Shown: one piece after another, positions 16,899 through 25,644 of the stretch
Position numbering within the stretch: position 1 is the stretch's first letter
How the letters are laid out: each line of letters begins with the position of its first letter
NCBI GenBank assembly: GCA_002842495.1
Contig: PHDB01000034.1
Coordinates: 1-36,198 of the forward strand
Reading direction: 5' to 3'
Length of the DNA stretch: 36,198 bases
Source: Bacteroidetes bacterium HGW-Bacteroidetes-6
GTDB lineage: Bacteria > Bacteroidota > Bacteroidia > Bacteroidales > DTU049
Notes under the pieces: model-generated
What the model saw: the letters and a program-made list of their open reading frames with translations, nothing else
The model's database searches: none
What the model was told of the DNA's origin: nothing
Translations under genes and position numbers: made by a program

Positions 16899-19697
16899 TT
16901 ATTCGACAGTAATCAACTTTCGGTAGTCGCTGTTTCCCTGAGAAATATGAAGAACATATATCCCCTCTGCGGGGCATGGAATATCGACTCCCCAGACAAT
17001 TGTTCCTGTGCGGCCTGAGACAGTACCGTTCGCGACAATTCTTCCTTCAACATCAATGCATTTCCAAATAATGTTGTTGCTATTGCGGCTTTCCATCTCA
17101 ACACTAAAATGTCCGCGATTTGGATTTGGATATGCATTCAATGTCAGTTCCGGTTTTTCTACAATTCCAATATTTACATTATAGCTTTCCGAAAACAACG
17201 AACTTTCCCAAATACCCCGACCATAGGTAGCTGCAACAATTTTTTGAGCACTATAATTAATTTCCAGCTCATTCACTACAACCGAAGGCATCCCATCGTT
17301 GAAAAGGATCCATGGATTGGCAGTTCCAAGCAACGAATCGTTGGTATAAAAAACGCCGATATCGCTTCCTGCATACAACCCATTAACTGTATCGCCCAAA
17401 TTGTTTGTTCCGGACTGATGCACTATACAATTAAACGGCACATTCGGCAAATTATATGAGATATTATCCCAAGTAGCACCGGCATCGGTTGTTCGATAAA
17501 CTTTCTTACCCGTTTTGAAACCACTAAAAGTTACATAAGCTGTAGCGGGATGATAATAATCGGTACAGATATAAGTGAGATACGCCTCGTTCATTGGTAA
17601 CGTATTTTTTATAGATGTCCAACTCTGACCAGCATCAGAGCTTTTAAAAATGTTATCCGCACGCGAGGCATAAATATAAGCCGGATCTGTTGGATTGATC
17701 GTGAGCGAAGTAAAGGACTTATTGTTACTTATATTGCTCAGTTTCGTCCAGCTAACACCGTTATCGGTGCTTTTCCAAATATTGTAGAACCCGGCAAAGA
17801 TTTCGTTCGGATACCATGGATGCATTATATAAGGGGTTACCCAGTCGCCAGCTTCACCTGTATTGGTAATTGGAGTCTCAAGCGAAGAAACATAGGTTTG
17901 CCCTCCATCATCGGAACGACTTAAGGCTCCGCTGTAGTTCGTTGCATACATAACATCGGGATTATTGTAATCGATCATGGCTTCCATTCCATCGCCACCC
18001 AGTGTCTGAATCCATGTACCATTTTTGAGAAGAAAAGTACCATTATCCTGTGTACCTCCTATAACCATTCCCGGATCCGAAGGACAAAGTCCAAGCCGAT
18101 AATATTCGTTCACATGTAATCCATTCGAAATATTGATCCACTGTGTTTCGAGATTGTAACAACCTGGAATAATAGCTAGATTTCCAAAATCAATGCAAGG
18201 CCATACATTATCGAGATTTCCAATATAGAGCGAATCGGTCATATAAATGCCGCCATCAGTTCCCTGATAAAACTTTCCGTTTAAAGGATTGAATGCTGAT
18301 GCATGCTGATCGGCATGAATACTTCGACCAAAATATTTCATCCAAAAGCTGACGACATTCCATGTTGAAGAATCGCCGCCCAAACCACCATTTGTCGAAG
18401 CCCACATGTTTACACCGCCCGTATAAATAATTTCGGGATGTTCTGGATTTACAATCAACGTTAGATCGTAATTACCTTGTCCGGCATCATCGGTCGAAAA
18501 ACCGGGCAGCGTAAAACCAAAGTATCCTCCATCGGCCCAGCCAAGCATATTGGCTGCTTTATCGGTCCCTGTGTACGACGCAACTTTTGCCCATGTATCG
18601 CCACCATCGAGCGAACGATAGAAAGAATGAAAACCACCATTGGTGCGACAAGCAGTTGCATAAACAACAGTCGTATCCGAAGGTGCTATTGCCAATTCGA
18701 TGCGAACAACTTCCGATGTTGGAGGAATTCCTGTCGGCAATTCAACCCATGTTTCTCCAAAATCGACCGATTTGTAAATTGCAGCCCTTGAGCTCGCTAG
18801 TCCAGAAACATACATACGTGTTGCAAAAATAACATTCGGATTTTCAGGATTGGATTCAATATCGGTATAATGTCCTGTTAGTGTTTGATACCAGGTAACA
18901 CCATAATCTTTCGACTTCCACATCCCCGGCGAGCCACCTGTAAGTAAAAATCCGGCAGAGTCTTGATGAACAACAACTTTTCGGAGAATAGAAGCTTCTC
19001 CAACCGAAGCATCAAATATTAAACCGGTTGTATCCCAATTCATTCCTCCATCATACGATTTCATCACACCCATTCCATATTCGTATGCTGCTCCGGGGCT
19101 TACCAAGCTCATAACCATATATTCAATATCGCCAGTAGCAAGATAAATTGTGTCGGGGTGATTTTTATCGATAGCAATATCGCTTACACGCAAAACGGGA
19201 AGTTCATCGGTAAGCGAGATCCATGTTGTTCCATTATCAATCGATTTCCATACTCCACCTTGCGAAGCTCCTACAAATATTGTATTTGTATCGGTTGGGT
19301 GGAAGGCTATACAGTTTATCCGCCCCATTCCAGTGATATTAGTTGTATCAGAACATTCAGGGACCATGTTTGGGCTCAACGAAACCCAATTGGCATTTCC
19401 TTTGGTAGCACGAAACTGCATCTTGGCCAACTCGTATTCGTAAAAAACTGTTCTTGCATCTGGCATATTCTGGTTTGGATACACACGTTGATTAAAAAAC
19501 CATTGCCAGCGTTTGTATTGCTTCCAACCTCTTGTGCTATCGAGTGGATGAGTTTCGGCCCAGCTATTAAAAGCCAAATTGAGCTGCTCCATCTTCGGCA
19601 GTCTCGAATCTCCGACAAACCAAGGGGCAGAAAGCCACTCTTGTGCAGAAAGTTGAACAGAAAAGAATATTAAACCAATAAACAGAACTTTTTTCAT
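16899..19697 (-). CDS. Secreted Asp-box (sortilin/GH74-like) beta-propeller with T9SS type A sorting domain
   Basis: The 932-residue protein from ATG 19697 has a signal peptide (MKKVLFIGLIFFSVQLSAQ). At least nine Asp-boxes of the form S/T-x-D-x-G-x-T/S-W/Y are readable, for example SIDNGTTW, SVDFGETW, SLDGGDTW, STDNGVSW, SSDAGQSW and TTDAGATW. They are typical of VPS10/sortilin-type or GH74 double propellers. A sialidase RIP motif was not found, so calling it a sialidase would not be justified. The C-terminal 82 residues (LTLNAYPNPNRGHF to the end) are a type A T9SS sorting domain. It lies downstream of the terminator at 19758-19793 and has its own candidate -7 (TATTTTAG, 19716-19723). Confidence 0.85.
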   Translation of the reverse strand: MKKVLFIGLIFFSVQLSAQEWLSAPWFVGDSRLPKMEQLNLAFNSWAETHPLDSTRGWKQYKRWQWFFNQRVYPNQNMPDARTVFYEYELAKMQFRATKGNANWVSLSPNMVPECSDTTNITGMGRINCIAFHPTDTNTIFVGASQGGVWKSIDNGTTWISLTDELPVLRVSDIAIDKNHPDTIYLATGDIEYMVMSLVSPGAAYEYGMGVMKSYDGGMNWDTTGLIFDASVGEASILRKVVVHQDSAGFLLTGGSPGMWKSKDYGVTWYQTLTGHYTDIESNPENPNVIFATRMYVSGLASSRAAIYKSVDFGETWVELPTGIPPTSEVVRIELAIAPSDTTVVYATACRTNGGFHSFYRSLDGGDTWAKVASYTGTDKAANMLGWADGGYFGFTLPGFSTDDAGQGNYDLTLIVNPEHPEIIYTGGVNMWASTNGGLGGDSSTWNVVSFWMKYFGRSIHADQHASAFNPLNGKFYQGTDGGIYMTDSLYIGNLDNVWPCIDFGNLAIIPGCYNLETQWINISNGLHVNEYYRLGLCPSDPGMVIGGTQDNGTFLLKNGTWIQTLGGDGMEAMIDYNNPDVMYATNYSGALSRSDDGGQTYVSSLETPITNTGEAGDWVTPYIMHPWYPNEIFAGFYNIWKSTDNGVSWTKLSNISNNKSFTSLTINPTDPAYIYASRADNIFKSSDAGQSWTSIKNTLPMNEAYLTYICTDYYHPATAYVTFSGFKTGKKVYRTTDAGATWDNISYNLPNVPFNCIVHQSGTNNLGDTVNGLYAGSDIGVFYTNDSLLGTANPWILFNDGMPSVVVNELEINYSAQKIVAATYGRGIWESSLFSESYNVNIGIVEKPELTLNAYPNPNRGHFSVEMESRNSNNIIWKCIDVEGRIVANGTVSGRTGTIVWGVDIPCPAEGIYVLHISQGNSDYRKLITVE

Positions 19698-19757
19698 GAC
19701 AATCAATTAATGGTACTAAAATACTATTTTATTATGATTCGGGAAATTGCCTGAGAT

Positions 19758-19793
19758 AAAAAACGGTGAGGAAAAATAATCTCCCCACCGTTT
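19758..19793 (-). terminator. Rho-independent terminator of the adhesin-porP-S74 operon
   Basis: AAACGGTGAGG (19761-19771) and CCCCACCGTTT (19783-19793) pair over 11 positions with one mismatch. On the minus strand the stem runs into TTTTTT, and it lies 20-55 nt after the S74 gene stop. It separates that operon from the Asp-box protein gene. Confidence 0.85.
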
Positions 19794-19812
19794 ATTAATT
19801 CAAAGATCAGAA

Positions 19813-21441
19813 TTACTGACCATTGGCCTTAATAACTTCCTCAAGAGCTTTAATCCGAGCCTCAAGCGATTCAATCTCAACCTGCTGTTCCTGAATGGCT
19901 TTGGTGAGAAATGGGATCATCCCCGTATAATCAACCACCTTAAACACTTCCGATTTCTTTTCAGAATTCATTCCTGTTGTTTTTAGTCTATTACTATTGA
20001 TTGAAAGAGTTTTCTCTTTAACAAGGGTCGGAATAACCTCTTCAACATCCTGAGCAATAAAACCGTATTGCAAACCCGTTTTCAAACCCATCTCAGGATA
20101 TTGCTGTTTATTAAATGAAAAAGAGACAGGTTTCATTTTCATAACTACATCCAATCCACCTTGCATAGGTTCAATATCCGACTTCAATCGACGATCCGAA
20201 ACCTCATACAAGGTTCCCCCAACATAAACATCTGCATCAAAATAGCCTGCCCAGCCACTATAAGTACCATCATTAAACAGTGATCCATATACTGCAATAC
20301 CACTTTCGTTATTTGCTCCACCATAAACACCTGTTCCACCAGTGCCAGTTACAGTCGAGTTTAAGCTTAATCCAATTAACGCATCAGCTTCTAAAGCAGA
20401 AGCATCATAATTAGTTACCCCCATAACAACACGGTTTCCATTAGCAACATTTGAATGATAAAACTGAGCAACAGCTCCGGTTGCCGCATTTGCATTTTCC
20501 CAATATGTAAGCCATATATCTTCCGTTGTAGCTCTAAAATCAATCACATTTGCGGGTGTAACGGTATTGAATCCTATTCTGTTTGCACTGGCATCAACAA
20601 AAAACATATCATCTTGTCCATCAGATTCAACCCTAAAATCATAATTATTGCTTGCATCATTCACAACAGCCTCAGTTGTAGATAGCCGAAAACGTTCAGT
20701 TCCATTGGTGGCAAAACCCAAAATATCGGCACCAATTCTATACATCCCATTATTATTATCGCTATTCCAGCTGTACATAGGGGCAGCTGCCGATCCGTCC
20801 ATACCTGCAAGACCCTGTGTAGTCGTAAAACGATAGCGTTCAGTTCCGCTTGTTGTAATTCCAAAGATGTCAGCTGCAGGCGAGAAAACACCTGTATTAT
20901 TATCTGCAACCCATGTGAATACAGGAGCTGCTGCTGTTCCAAGATTATTGGCTTGTAATTGACCACCCGTCGATATACGAAACTGAAGCGTATTGTTGGT
21001 TCTGAAATCGAGTGCCTGCGCATCGGTTGTTCCTACAAAATTGGTTCCTGATATTGTACCGGCATTTCCTGTGAGGGCCCAACCCGAAGCCGGGATTGTA
21101 CCCGACAATAAACGAACCCAAGCTGCACCACTCCAGAAATAGAAACCAGGGGTGACATCGCTCACGGTTGCAGTATTATATACCAGCAAACTGGTTGCAG
21201 CTGATACAACTGTAGTTACATCGCTTGTACCTGTCAGAGCAACCCGAGGAATCAACAATCCCTTACTTGTTGAACGAACTTCAAGCATCGAAGATGCATC
21301 GGGAGTAATTGACACATTCGAAATTCCTACCTGAGCATCAACAGCTACACAGGTCATCAGGAAAAACAAAGCAAATATCGATTTCAGATTCTTTTGGAAC
21401 GAAAAAATCGTTTTTTTGCCGTTCTGTTTTATGTTTTTCAT
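19813..21441 (-). CDS. Tail-fibre-like secreted protein with C-terminal peptidase S74 (intramolecular chaperone) domain
   Basis: The 542-residue protein has a signal peptide (cleavage after CVAVDA, near residue 36) and an N-terminal part common in Bacteroidota surface proteins (SITPDASSMLEVRSTSKGLL). From about 175 to 255 there are two repeats with NNTGVF/NNNGMY and GTERYRF/GTERFRL. The C-terminal S74 domain begins at SDRRLKSDI (Ser415, Lys420). In phage endosialidases and tail spikes this Ser/Lys pair releases the chaperone by self-cleavage after trimer folding. FIAQDVEEVIP and a final coiled coil (KAIQEQQVEIESLEARIKAL) fit the fold. It starts 24 nt after porP/sprF and ends before a terminator. 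Confidence 0.85.
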   Translation of the reverse strand: MKNIKQNGKKTIFSFQKNLKSIFALFFLMTCVAVDAQVGISNVSITPDASSMLEVRSTSKGLLIPRVALTGTSDVTTVVSAATSLLVYNTATVSDVTPGFYFWSGAAWVRLLSGTIPASGWALTGNAGTISGTNFVGTTDAQALDFRTNNTLQFRISTGGQLQANNLGTAAAPVFTWVADNNTGVFSPAADIFGITTSGTERYRFTTTQGLAGMDGSAAAPMYSWNSDNNNGMYRIGADILGFATNGTERFRLSTTEAVVNDASNNYDFRVESDGQDDMFFVDASANRIGFNTVTPANVIDFRATTEDIWLTYWENANAATGAVAQFYHSNVANGNRVVMGVTNYDASALEADALIGLSLNSTVTGTGGTGVYGGANNESGIAVYGSLFNDGTYSGWAGYFDADVYVGGTLYEVSDRRLKSDIEPMQGGLDVVMKMKPVSFSFNKQQYPEMGLKTGLQYGFIAQDVEEVIPTLVKEKTLSINSNRLKTTGMNSEKKSEVFKVVDYTGMIPFLTKAIQEQQVEIESLEARIKALEEVIKANGQ

Positions 21442-21465
21442 ATTGGTTGATTTTATTATTTCTGA

Positions 21466-22500
21466 TTAAAAAAGACTTTTGTTATTGTTGGGATTACGAA
21501 TGATATAGCGAAGTGCTATTTCAATCCCCCCATTTCCATTTGTTGCATCGGTAAGATTCGATACATTCACATCGTAGCTCACACCCAGACCGATATCGTT
21601 GATTTCAAAAAGCGTTTGAATAATGGCGGCGTCGCCAGTTCGAAAATAACCACCAAATGTCAGGTAAGCTTTTTTGATAAATCCTGTATATTTTGACTCT
21701 TCGCGCAAAGTATAACGGGCACATAATCCGGGTAGAATTTCTTTTTGCTTCCCTTGCATGGCTATGTAGAAACTGGGTACCAGCGACATATTCGACTCTC
21801 CTATTTGAATAAATGATCTTATGTGACCAATCATTTTCATATCGAGTTTTTCGTTGGCAGTTGCTGTAAATTGATATTTGGGTTGAGTCACATGTTGAAC
21901 CGCAAAACCTGCATTTAAACGAAAGCCTTTGTTTGAATTGAAGCCTTCGGTACTGTTTGTGAGTTCGTAGTTGAGTCCAAATCCAAAATCGGAATACCCA
22001 AACTGATAGAGATCGAATATCTCGTTGCTTGGCATCGATGCATCGTAACCACTTGTACCATCATATTGATTAACCCACATCATCCCTTCTTCATTGAGCG
22101 ATTTTTGCGAAAAGCCACCATATAATCCCGCTCCCAAAATTTGAAATTCGTTCAGATGAAGCTGATATGCCAAATTCAGTATTCCTCCTGTTGTTTGGAA
22201 GTGGATGTCGCCGGCAACATCGTTAAAAAACACAACACCTAGTGCAAGAAAACCATTGGATGTGTTGCCTTTATTGAATGATATGTCGTAACTAAGGTCG
22301 TAGGTGTTGTAGGCTGTACCAATATTCTTCCATTGATTTTTATAATTAAGACCAATACGGTGATTGCCATCGAAAACACCGGTAAGAGCCGGATTGACCA
22401 ACAAAGGTGTTTCGTTGTATTGCGAAAAGTGCATATCCTGAGCTTTGGTCGAAAATACAAATGCAACAATTGCTGCTAATATCAGAGCTGTTTTTTTCAT
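21466..22500 (-). CDS. PorP/SprF family T9SS-associated outer-membrane protein
   Basis: The 344-residue protein has a signal peptide (MKKTALILAAIVAFVFSTKA) followed by QDMHFSQYNETPLLVNPALTG, the near-invariant start of the PorP/SprF family. A barrel of the family's usual length follows. SprF-like members are needed for secretion or attachment of partner cargo with type B sorting domains, and such a cargo gene lies directly upstream with 12 nt between. The start codon is preceded by an unusually strong Shine-Dalgarno sequence (TAAAGGAGGT) that overlaps the stop of the adhesin gene. Confidence 0.95.
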   Translation of the reverse strand: MKKTALILAAIVAFVFSTKAQDMHFSQYNETPLLVNPALTGVFDGNHRIGLNYKNQWKNIGTAYNTYDLSYDISFNKGNTSNGFLALGVVFFNDVAGDIHFQTTGGILNLAYQLHLNEFQILGAGLYGGFSQKSLNEEGMMWVNQYDGTSGYDASMPSNEIFDLYQFGYSDFGFGLNYELTNSTEGFNSNKGFRLNAGFAVQHVTQPKYQFTATANEKLDMKMIGHIRSFIQIGESNMSLVPSFYIAMQGKQKEILPGLCARYTLREESKYTGFIKKAYLTFGGYFRTGDAAIIQTLFEINDIGLGVSYDVNVSNLTDATNGNGGIEIALRYIIRNPNNNKSLF

Positions 22501-22504
22501 AATA

Positions 22505-22515
22505 GACCTCCTTTA
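22505..22515 (-). promoter_or_regulatory. Strong Shine-Dalgarno sequence before porP/sprF
   Basis: On the minus strand TAAAGGAGGTC lies just before ATTATG, a full match to the anti-Shine-Dalgarno complement at normal spacing. It includes the TAA stop of the adhesin gene. Most other starts in this window lack any such motif; only cydB has a partial one (GGAGGG). Confidence 0.8.
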
Positions 22516-25365
22516 CCTCACAACTGTTATATAACCATTAAAAATCTGAGCCTCTGTTTCGTTCTCGAAAACAAGACTAATCACATAAGGATACGCACCC
22601 TGTTCTACTTGTTTTCCGTTGAATTCACCATTCCATCCTTCATTGAGGTCGAAAGCTTCAAACACTTTTTCGCCCCAGCGATCATAAATACGGATAGTAA
22701 TTGCAGATATTCCTTTGCCCTGAACCAGATAAACATCGTTATTGCCATCTGCATTGGGTGAGAATATATTCGGGATATAAACATGTGGCACGTAGCACGA
22801 ATCGGTACTTGCATCAACAGTCGTATTCATATTTCGAGTACAACCGTTGATATCTGAAACAATAACAGAATAAACTCCCGGCATTAGCATTCCCAATGAA
22901 TCAATGATGTCGGTTGTGTTCCACAATATAATATAAGGTGTAGTTCCTCCTGAAATATCAATATATGCAGCTCCGTCATTTGCGCCAGCACAACTTTCGG
23001 CAACCGAATAAATCTCAACGTCTGGAGATTCATTAACTTCAATGCTAATAGTATCACTATCGCCACACGAGCCCGAAATAATATAAACTACATCGTGCAA
23101 ACCCGCACCAGCAATAGCCGGATCAAACGTTCCATTTGCGGTATTGGTAATTCCCGCTCCTGTCCAAACACCGCCATTTTCGGCAGCAACAAGAGTTTCA
23201 ACTCCATTATTATCGCAGAAAGGCCCAACCGGAGTTATTGTGGCATCAGACTGATTAATAACCGAAAACGATTCAGAGTCGGCATCGCCACATTGACCTC
23301 CAATTGTGTATGTGATAACATAAATACCTGCTCCAACCGACGAGGGATCGAATATACCGGTTGATGTATTTGTAATTCCACTTCCACTCCAAACACCACC
23401 AACATCAACCGATGACAGGTTTACACTTGTTTCACTGCTACAGAATGGACCAGCCGGACTGATAGTTGCATCGGCCCGCTGAACTACAGTAACATCAAGC
23501 GTTGCTGTATCGCCACACGAACCGGTAATTTCGTACGTAATTGTATGAAGACCAGCCCCAGCTATTGCCGGATCGAAAGTTCCATTGATTGTATTCGTTA
23601 TTCCATTGCCCGACCAGACTCCGCCAGATGTAGCAGCTACAAGATTCGTAACGACGCTATCACTACAGAATGGTCCTGCTGGCGAAATCGTAGCATCAGC
23701 CTGGCTAACAACAGAAATTGACAAAGTATCGTTGTTTCCGCATTGACCGGCAATTGAATAATAAACATCGTAAGTGCCCACTCCAGCTGAAACAGGATCG
23801 AAAGTTCCGTTTATAGGATCGGTAATACCTGTTCCACTCCAAGTTCCTCCTGCCGTTGCTGCAGAAAGATTCACAGTCGTTCCAACTGCACAAAACGGAC
23901 CTGCAGCAGTGATAGTTACATCAGGACGATCGAGAACTGAAATACTAATGTTTGCTGTGTCGCCACACGAGCCTGCAATACCATAAGTAATTATAAAAAT
24001 ACCCGGACCAGCTACAGATGGATTAAATGTTCCATTTGAAGAATTGGTGATGCCCGTTCCTGACCAAGTTCCACCTGGCATTGCAGCTGTAAGGTCAGTA
24101 ACAATACTATCTACACAAAATGGTCCTGCTGCATTGATTGTTGCGTCGGCAGCAAGAGTGAATGACACCTGAATATCATCGGTACTTTGGCAAGCATTTA
24201 CCGGATTGGTTACAGTAACAATATATGTATTGGTAGTTGTCACAGAAATAGTTTGCGACGATGCGCTTGTCGACCAATTGTACGATGCTCCGGGATTACC
24301 GGCATCAAGCCCCAGCGTTTCACCTGAACACAAAGTCGTGTCTGCTCCTAAATCAACTGTTAGGGAATGTTTTGTCAAAGCAAACGGACGATCGTTGTTA
24401 GGTATTGATTGCCCTAAAGATGTTGCTGTATAAAGAGGAACGCCAACCGCTGTTGATGATCCAGCAATTTCGTACCATTGCGCCGAAGGCGAAGTAAGCC
24501 AGTTACCCATTGCATCCCAGCTACCATCGGCAGCATTGTCGTAATAAATAACCACATCGGCATTGTTTACACCAACTGTATGATTAATCAAATGGTAAAA
24601 CAATGAATTGACCTGGCATACAATTGCTTCGTGTGTGGCAATATTGAAACCTTCGCTTGTTGCGTCAACATTGGCCATGCGAACTTCGAATGTGTTGGCT
24701 GTTGCAGCTGCAGGAGTAAGTGATACCGGACGATAACGCACTGTGCCCGAAGAAGAACCTACTGGAAACAAATAAGCCGCAGCCGAATTGGTCTGCCTGC
24801 TCAAAGCTCCCCCCGAAGTACTGCTCACAAATCCATTTACACGCTGAATAGATACTGTTGACGGATTCGTCACAAACATGGTAAACGCGTCTGTTGCCAA
24901 CTCAACACTATTGAGATTTAATATTCCACCCACCGATTCATCGATGGTTTGGCTTTTAATTCCCGAATTATCGAGACTCAAGTTGTAAAACAAAGTGCTG
25001 CTGGTTCCCGACAACAATTGATTGACTCCGTTGAATAAAACAGTTCCTGTGTAAGCATTGAAAACCGAATTGTTGTACCAATCTCCTCCCAGAGTAATGG
25101 TTCCCCGGGATTCCATAATTCCGTTGTTGGTAACATCAGCTGTCACATTCATGTCAGATGTAACAGTTGTTAAATCAACTGTAGCTGCAACATTATTGAC
25201 AACATTTCCCGAAACCGATACGGTTGTTCCTGAAGAAACTGAAATAACTCCCTGATTCACCATGTAGCTCTGCGATATTGCTACTCTAGAAAAAAGAACC
25301 AGAAAAATAAAAACCCCTCCAGAAAACAAGACCCGCATTAAGAACAAATAAAGCTTCTTATTCAT
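22513..25365 (-). CDS. Repeat-rich surface adhesin with T9SS type B (gliding-motility-associated) sorting domain
   Basis: The 950-residue protein has a signal peptide (cleavage near AISQS, residue about 31). A beta-rich N-terminal region follows (GNVVNN, ITLGGDWYNN), with a Cys-containing domain near 335-400. Residues about 405-778 hold five tandem repeats of about 75 residues, each starting DATIxxAGPFC and containing GGxWSGxGITN, GTFDP and SCGD/QCGD. Next comes a SprB-like repeat (SCAGANDGAAYIDISGG). The last about 90 residues (YIPNIFSPNADGNNDVYLV, IYDRWGEKVFE, GWNGEFNGK, QGAYPYVI) form a CHU_C/type B sorting domain. It is probably exported by T9SS and attached with help from the neighbouring PorP/SprF. 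Candidate promoter at 25385-25392. Confidence 0.92.
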   Translation of the reverse strand: MNKKLYLFLMRVLFSGGVFIFLVLFSRVAISQSYMVNQGVISVSSGTTVSVSGNVVNNVAATVDLTTVTSDMNVTADVTNNGIMESRGTITLGGDWYNNSVFNAYTGTVLFNGVNQLLSGTSSTLFYNLSLDNSGIKSQTIDESVGGILNLNSVELATDAFTMFVTNPSTVSIQRVNGFVSSTSGGALSRQTNSAAAYLFPVGSSSGTVRYRPVSLTPAAATANTFEVRMANVDATSEGFNIATHEAIVCQVNSLFYHLINHTVGVNNADVVIYYDNAADGSWDAMGNWLTSPSAQWYEIAGSSTAVGVPLYTATSLGQSIPNNDRPFALTKHSLTVDLGADTTLCSGETLGLDAGNPGASYNWSTSASSQTISVTTTNTYIVTVTNPVNACQSTDDIQVSFTLAADATINAAGPFCVDSIVTDLTAAMPGGTWSGTGITNSSNGTFNPSVAGPGIFIITYGIAGSCGDTANISISVLDRPDVTITAAGPFCAVGTTVNLSAATAGGTWSGTGITDPINGTFDPVSAGVGTYDVYYSIAGQCGNNDTLSISVVSQADATISPAGPFCSDSVVTNLVAATSGGVWSGNGITNTINGTFDPAIAGAGLHTITYEITGSCGDTATLDVTVVQRADATISPAGPFCSSETSVNLSSVDVGGVWSGSGITNTSTGIFDPSSVGAGIYVITYTIGGQCGDADSESFSVINQSDATITPVGPFCDNNGVETLVAAENGGVWTGAGITNTANGTFDPAIAGAGLHDVVYIISGSCGDSDTISIEVNESPDVEIYSVAESCAGANDGAAYIDISGGTTPYIILWNTTDIIDSLGMLMPGVYSVIVSDINGCTRNMNTTVDASTDSCYVPHVYIPNIFSPNADGNNDVYLVQGKGISAITIRIYDRWGEKVFEAFDLNEGWNGEFNGKQVEQGAYPYVISLVFENETEAQIFNGYITVVR
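22990..24160 (-). repeat. Five in-frame tandem repeats of about 225 bp inside the adhesin gene
   Basis: On the plus strand the units share words such as ACAGAATGG(T/A)CC(T/A)GC followed by a stretch ending TAGCATC or TTGCATC, and TCGCCACACGA or CGCCACATTGACC. The repeats have diverged at the DNA level but stay in frame, so repeat-number changes would keep the sorting domain attached. Boundaries are approximate. Confidence 0.7.
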
Positions 25366-25384
25366 GCGATTTAATTTTAGCGTA

Positions 25385-25392
25385 CAAAATTA
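25385..25392 (-). promoter_or_regulatory. -7 element of the adhesin operon
   Basis: TAATTTTG on the minus strand fully matches TAnnTTTG and gives a leader of about 16 nt before ATG 25365. The only TTG upstream (25407-25409) is 14 nt away, shorter than normal. The rest of the 279-bp gap up to the carboxypeptidase gene is AT-rich, and I see no gene in it. Confidence 0.5.
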
Positions 25393-25644
25393 CAAAAAAA
25401 GCGATACAATTAGGTACTTTTACTTGTATTTATTTGAATTACACATATGAACAAAGCATTTATATTGTTAAATTTCAATTCAAATAACAATTCTTCAAAC
25501 CACAAACATGTCAACACCACGACCTACAGTATATTATCATTTGTTTTTTTAATTAAAAATGCATTCTTACTTTTTCCTCTTATTCGATTATCATTGCTGC
25601 AACAGATTTAGTATTTTAGTGTCTTTATTCAAAACAACATACTC

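Noticed and set aside
19813..21441. S74 tail-fibre-like gene considered as part of a prophage
   Set aside because: No phage structural, integrase or lysis genes surround it, it has a signal peptide, and it sits in an operon with T9SS genes; S74 proteins are common in non-phage Bacteroidota loci.
22990..24160. Regular repeats considered as a CRISPR array
   Set aside because: Units are about 225 bp, in frame and protein-coding, with no short repeat-spacer structure and no cas genes in the window.
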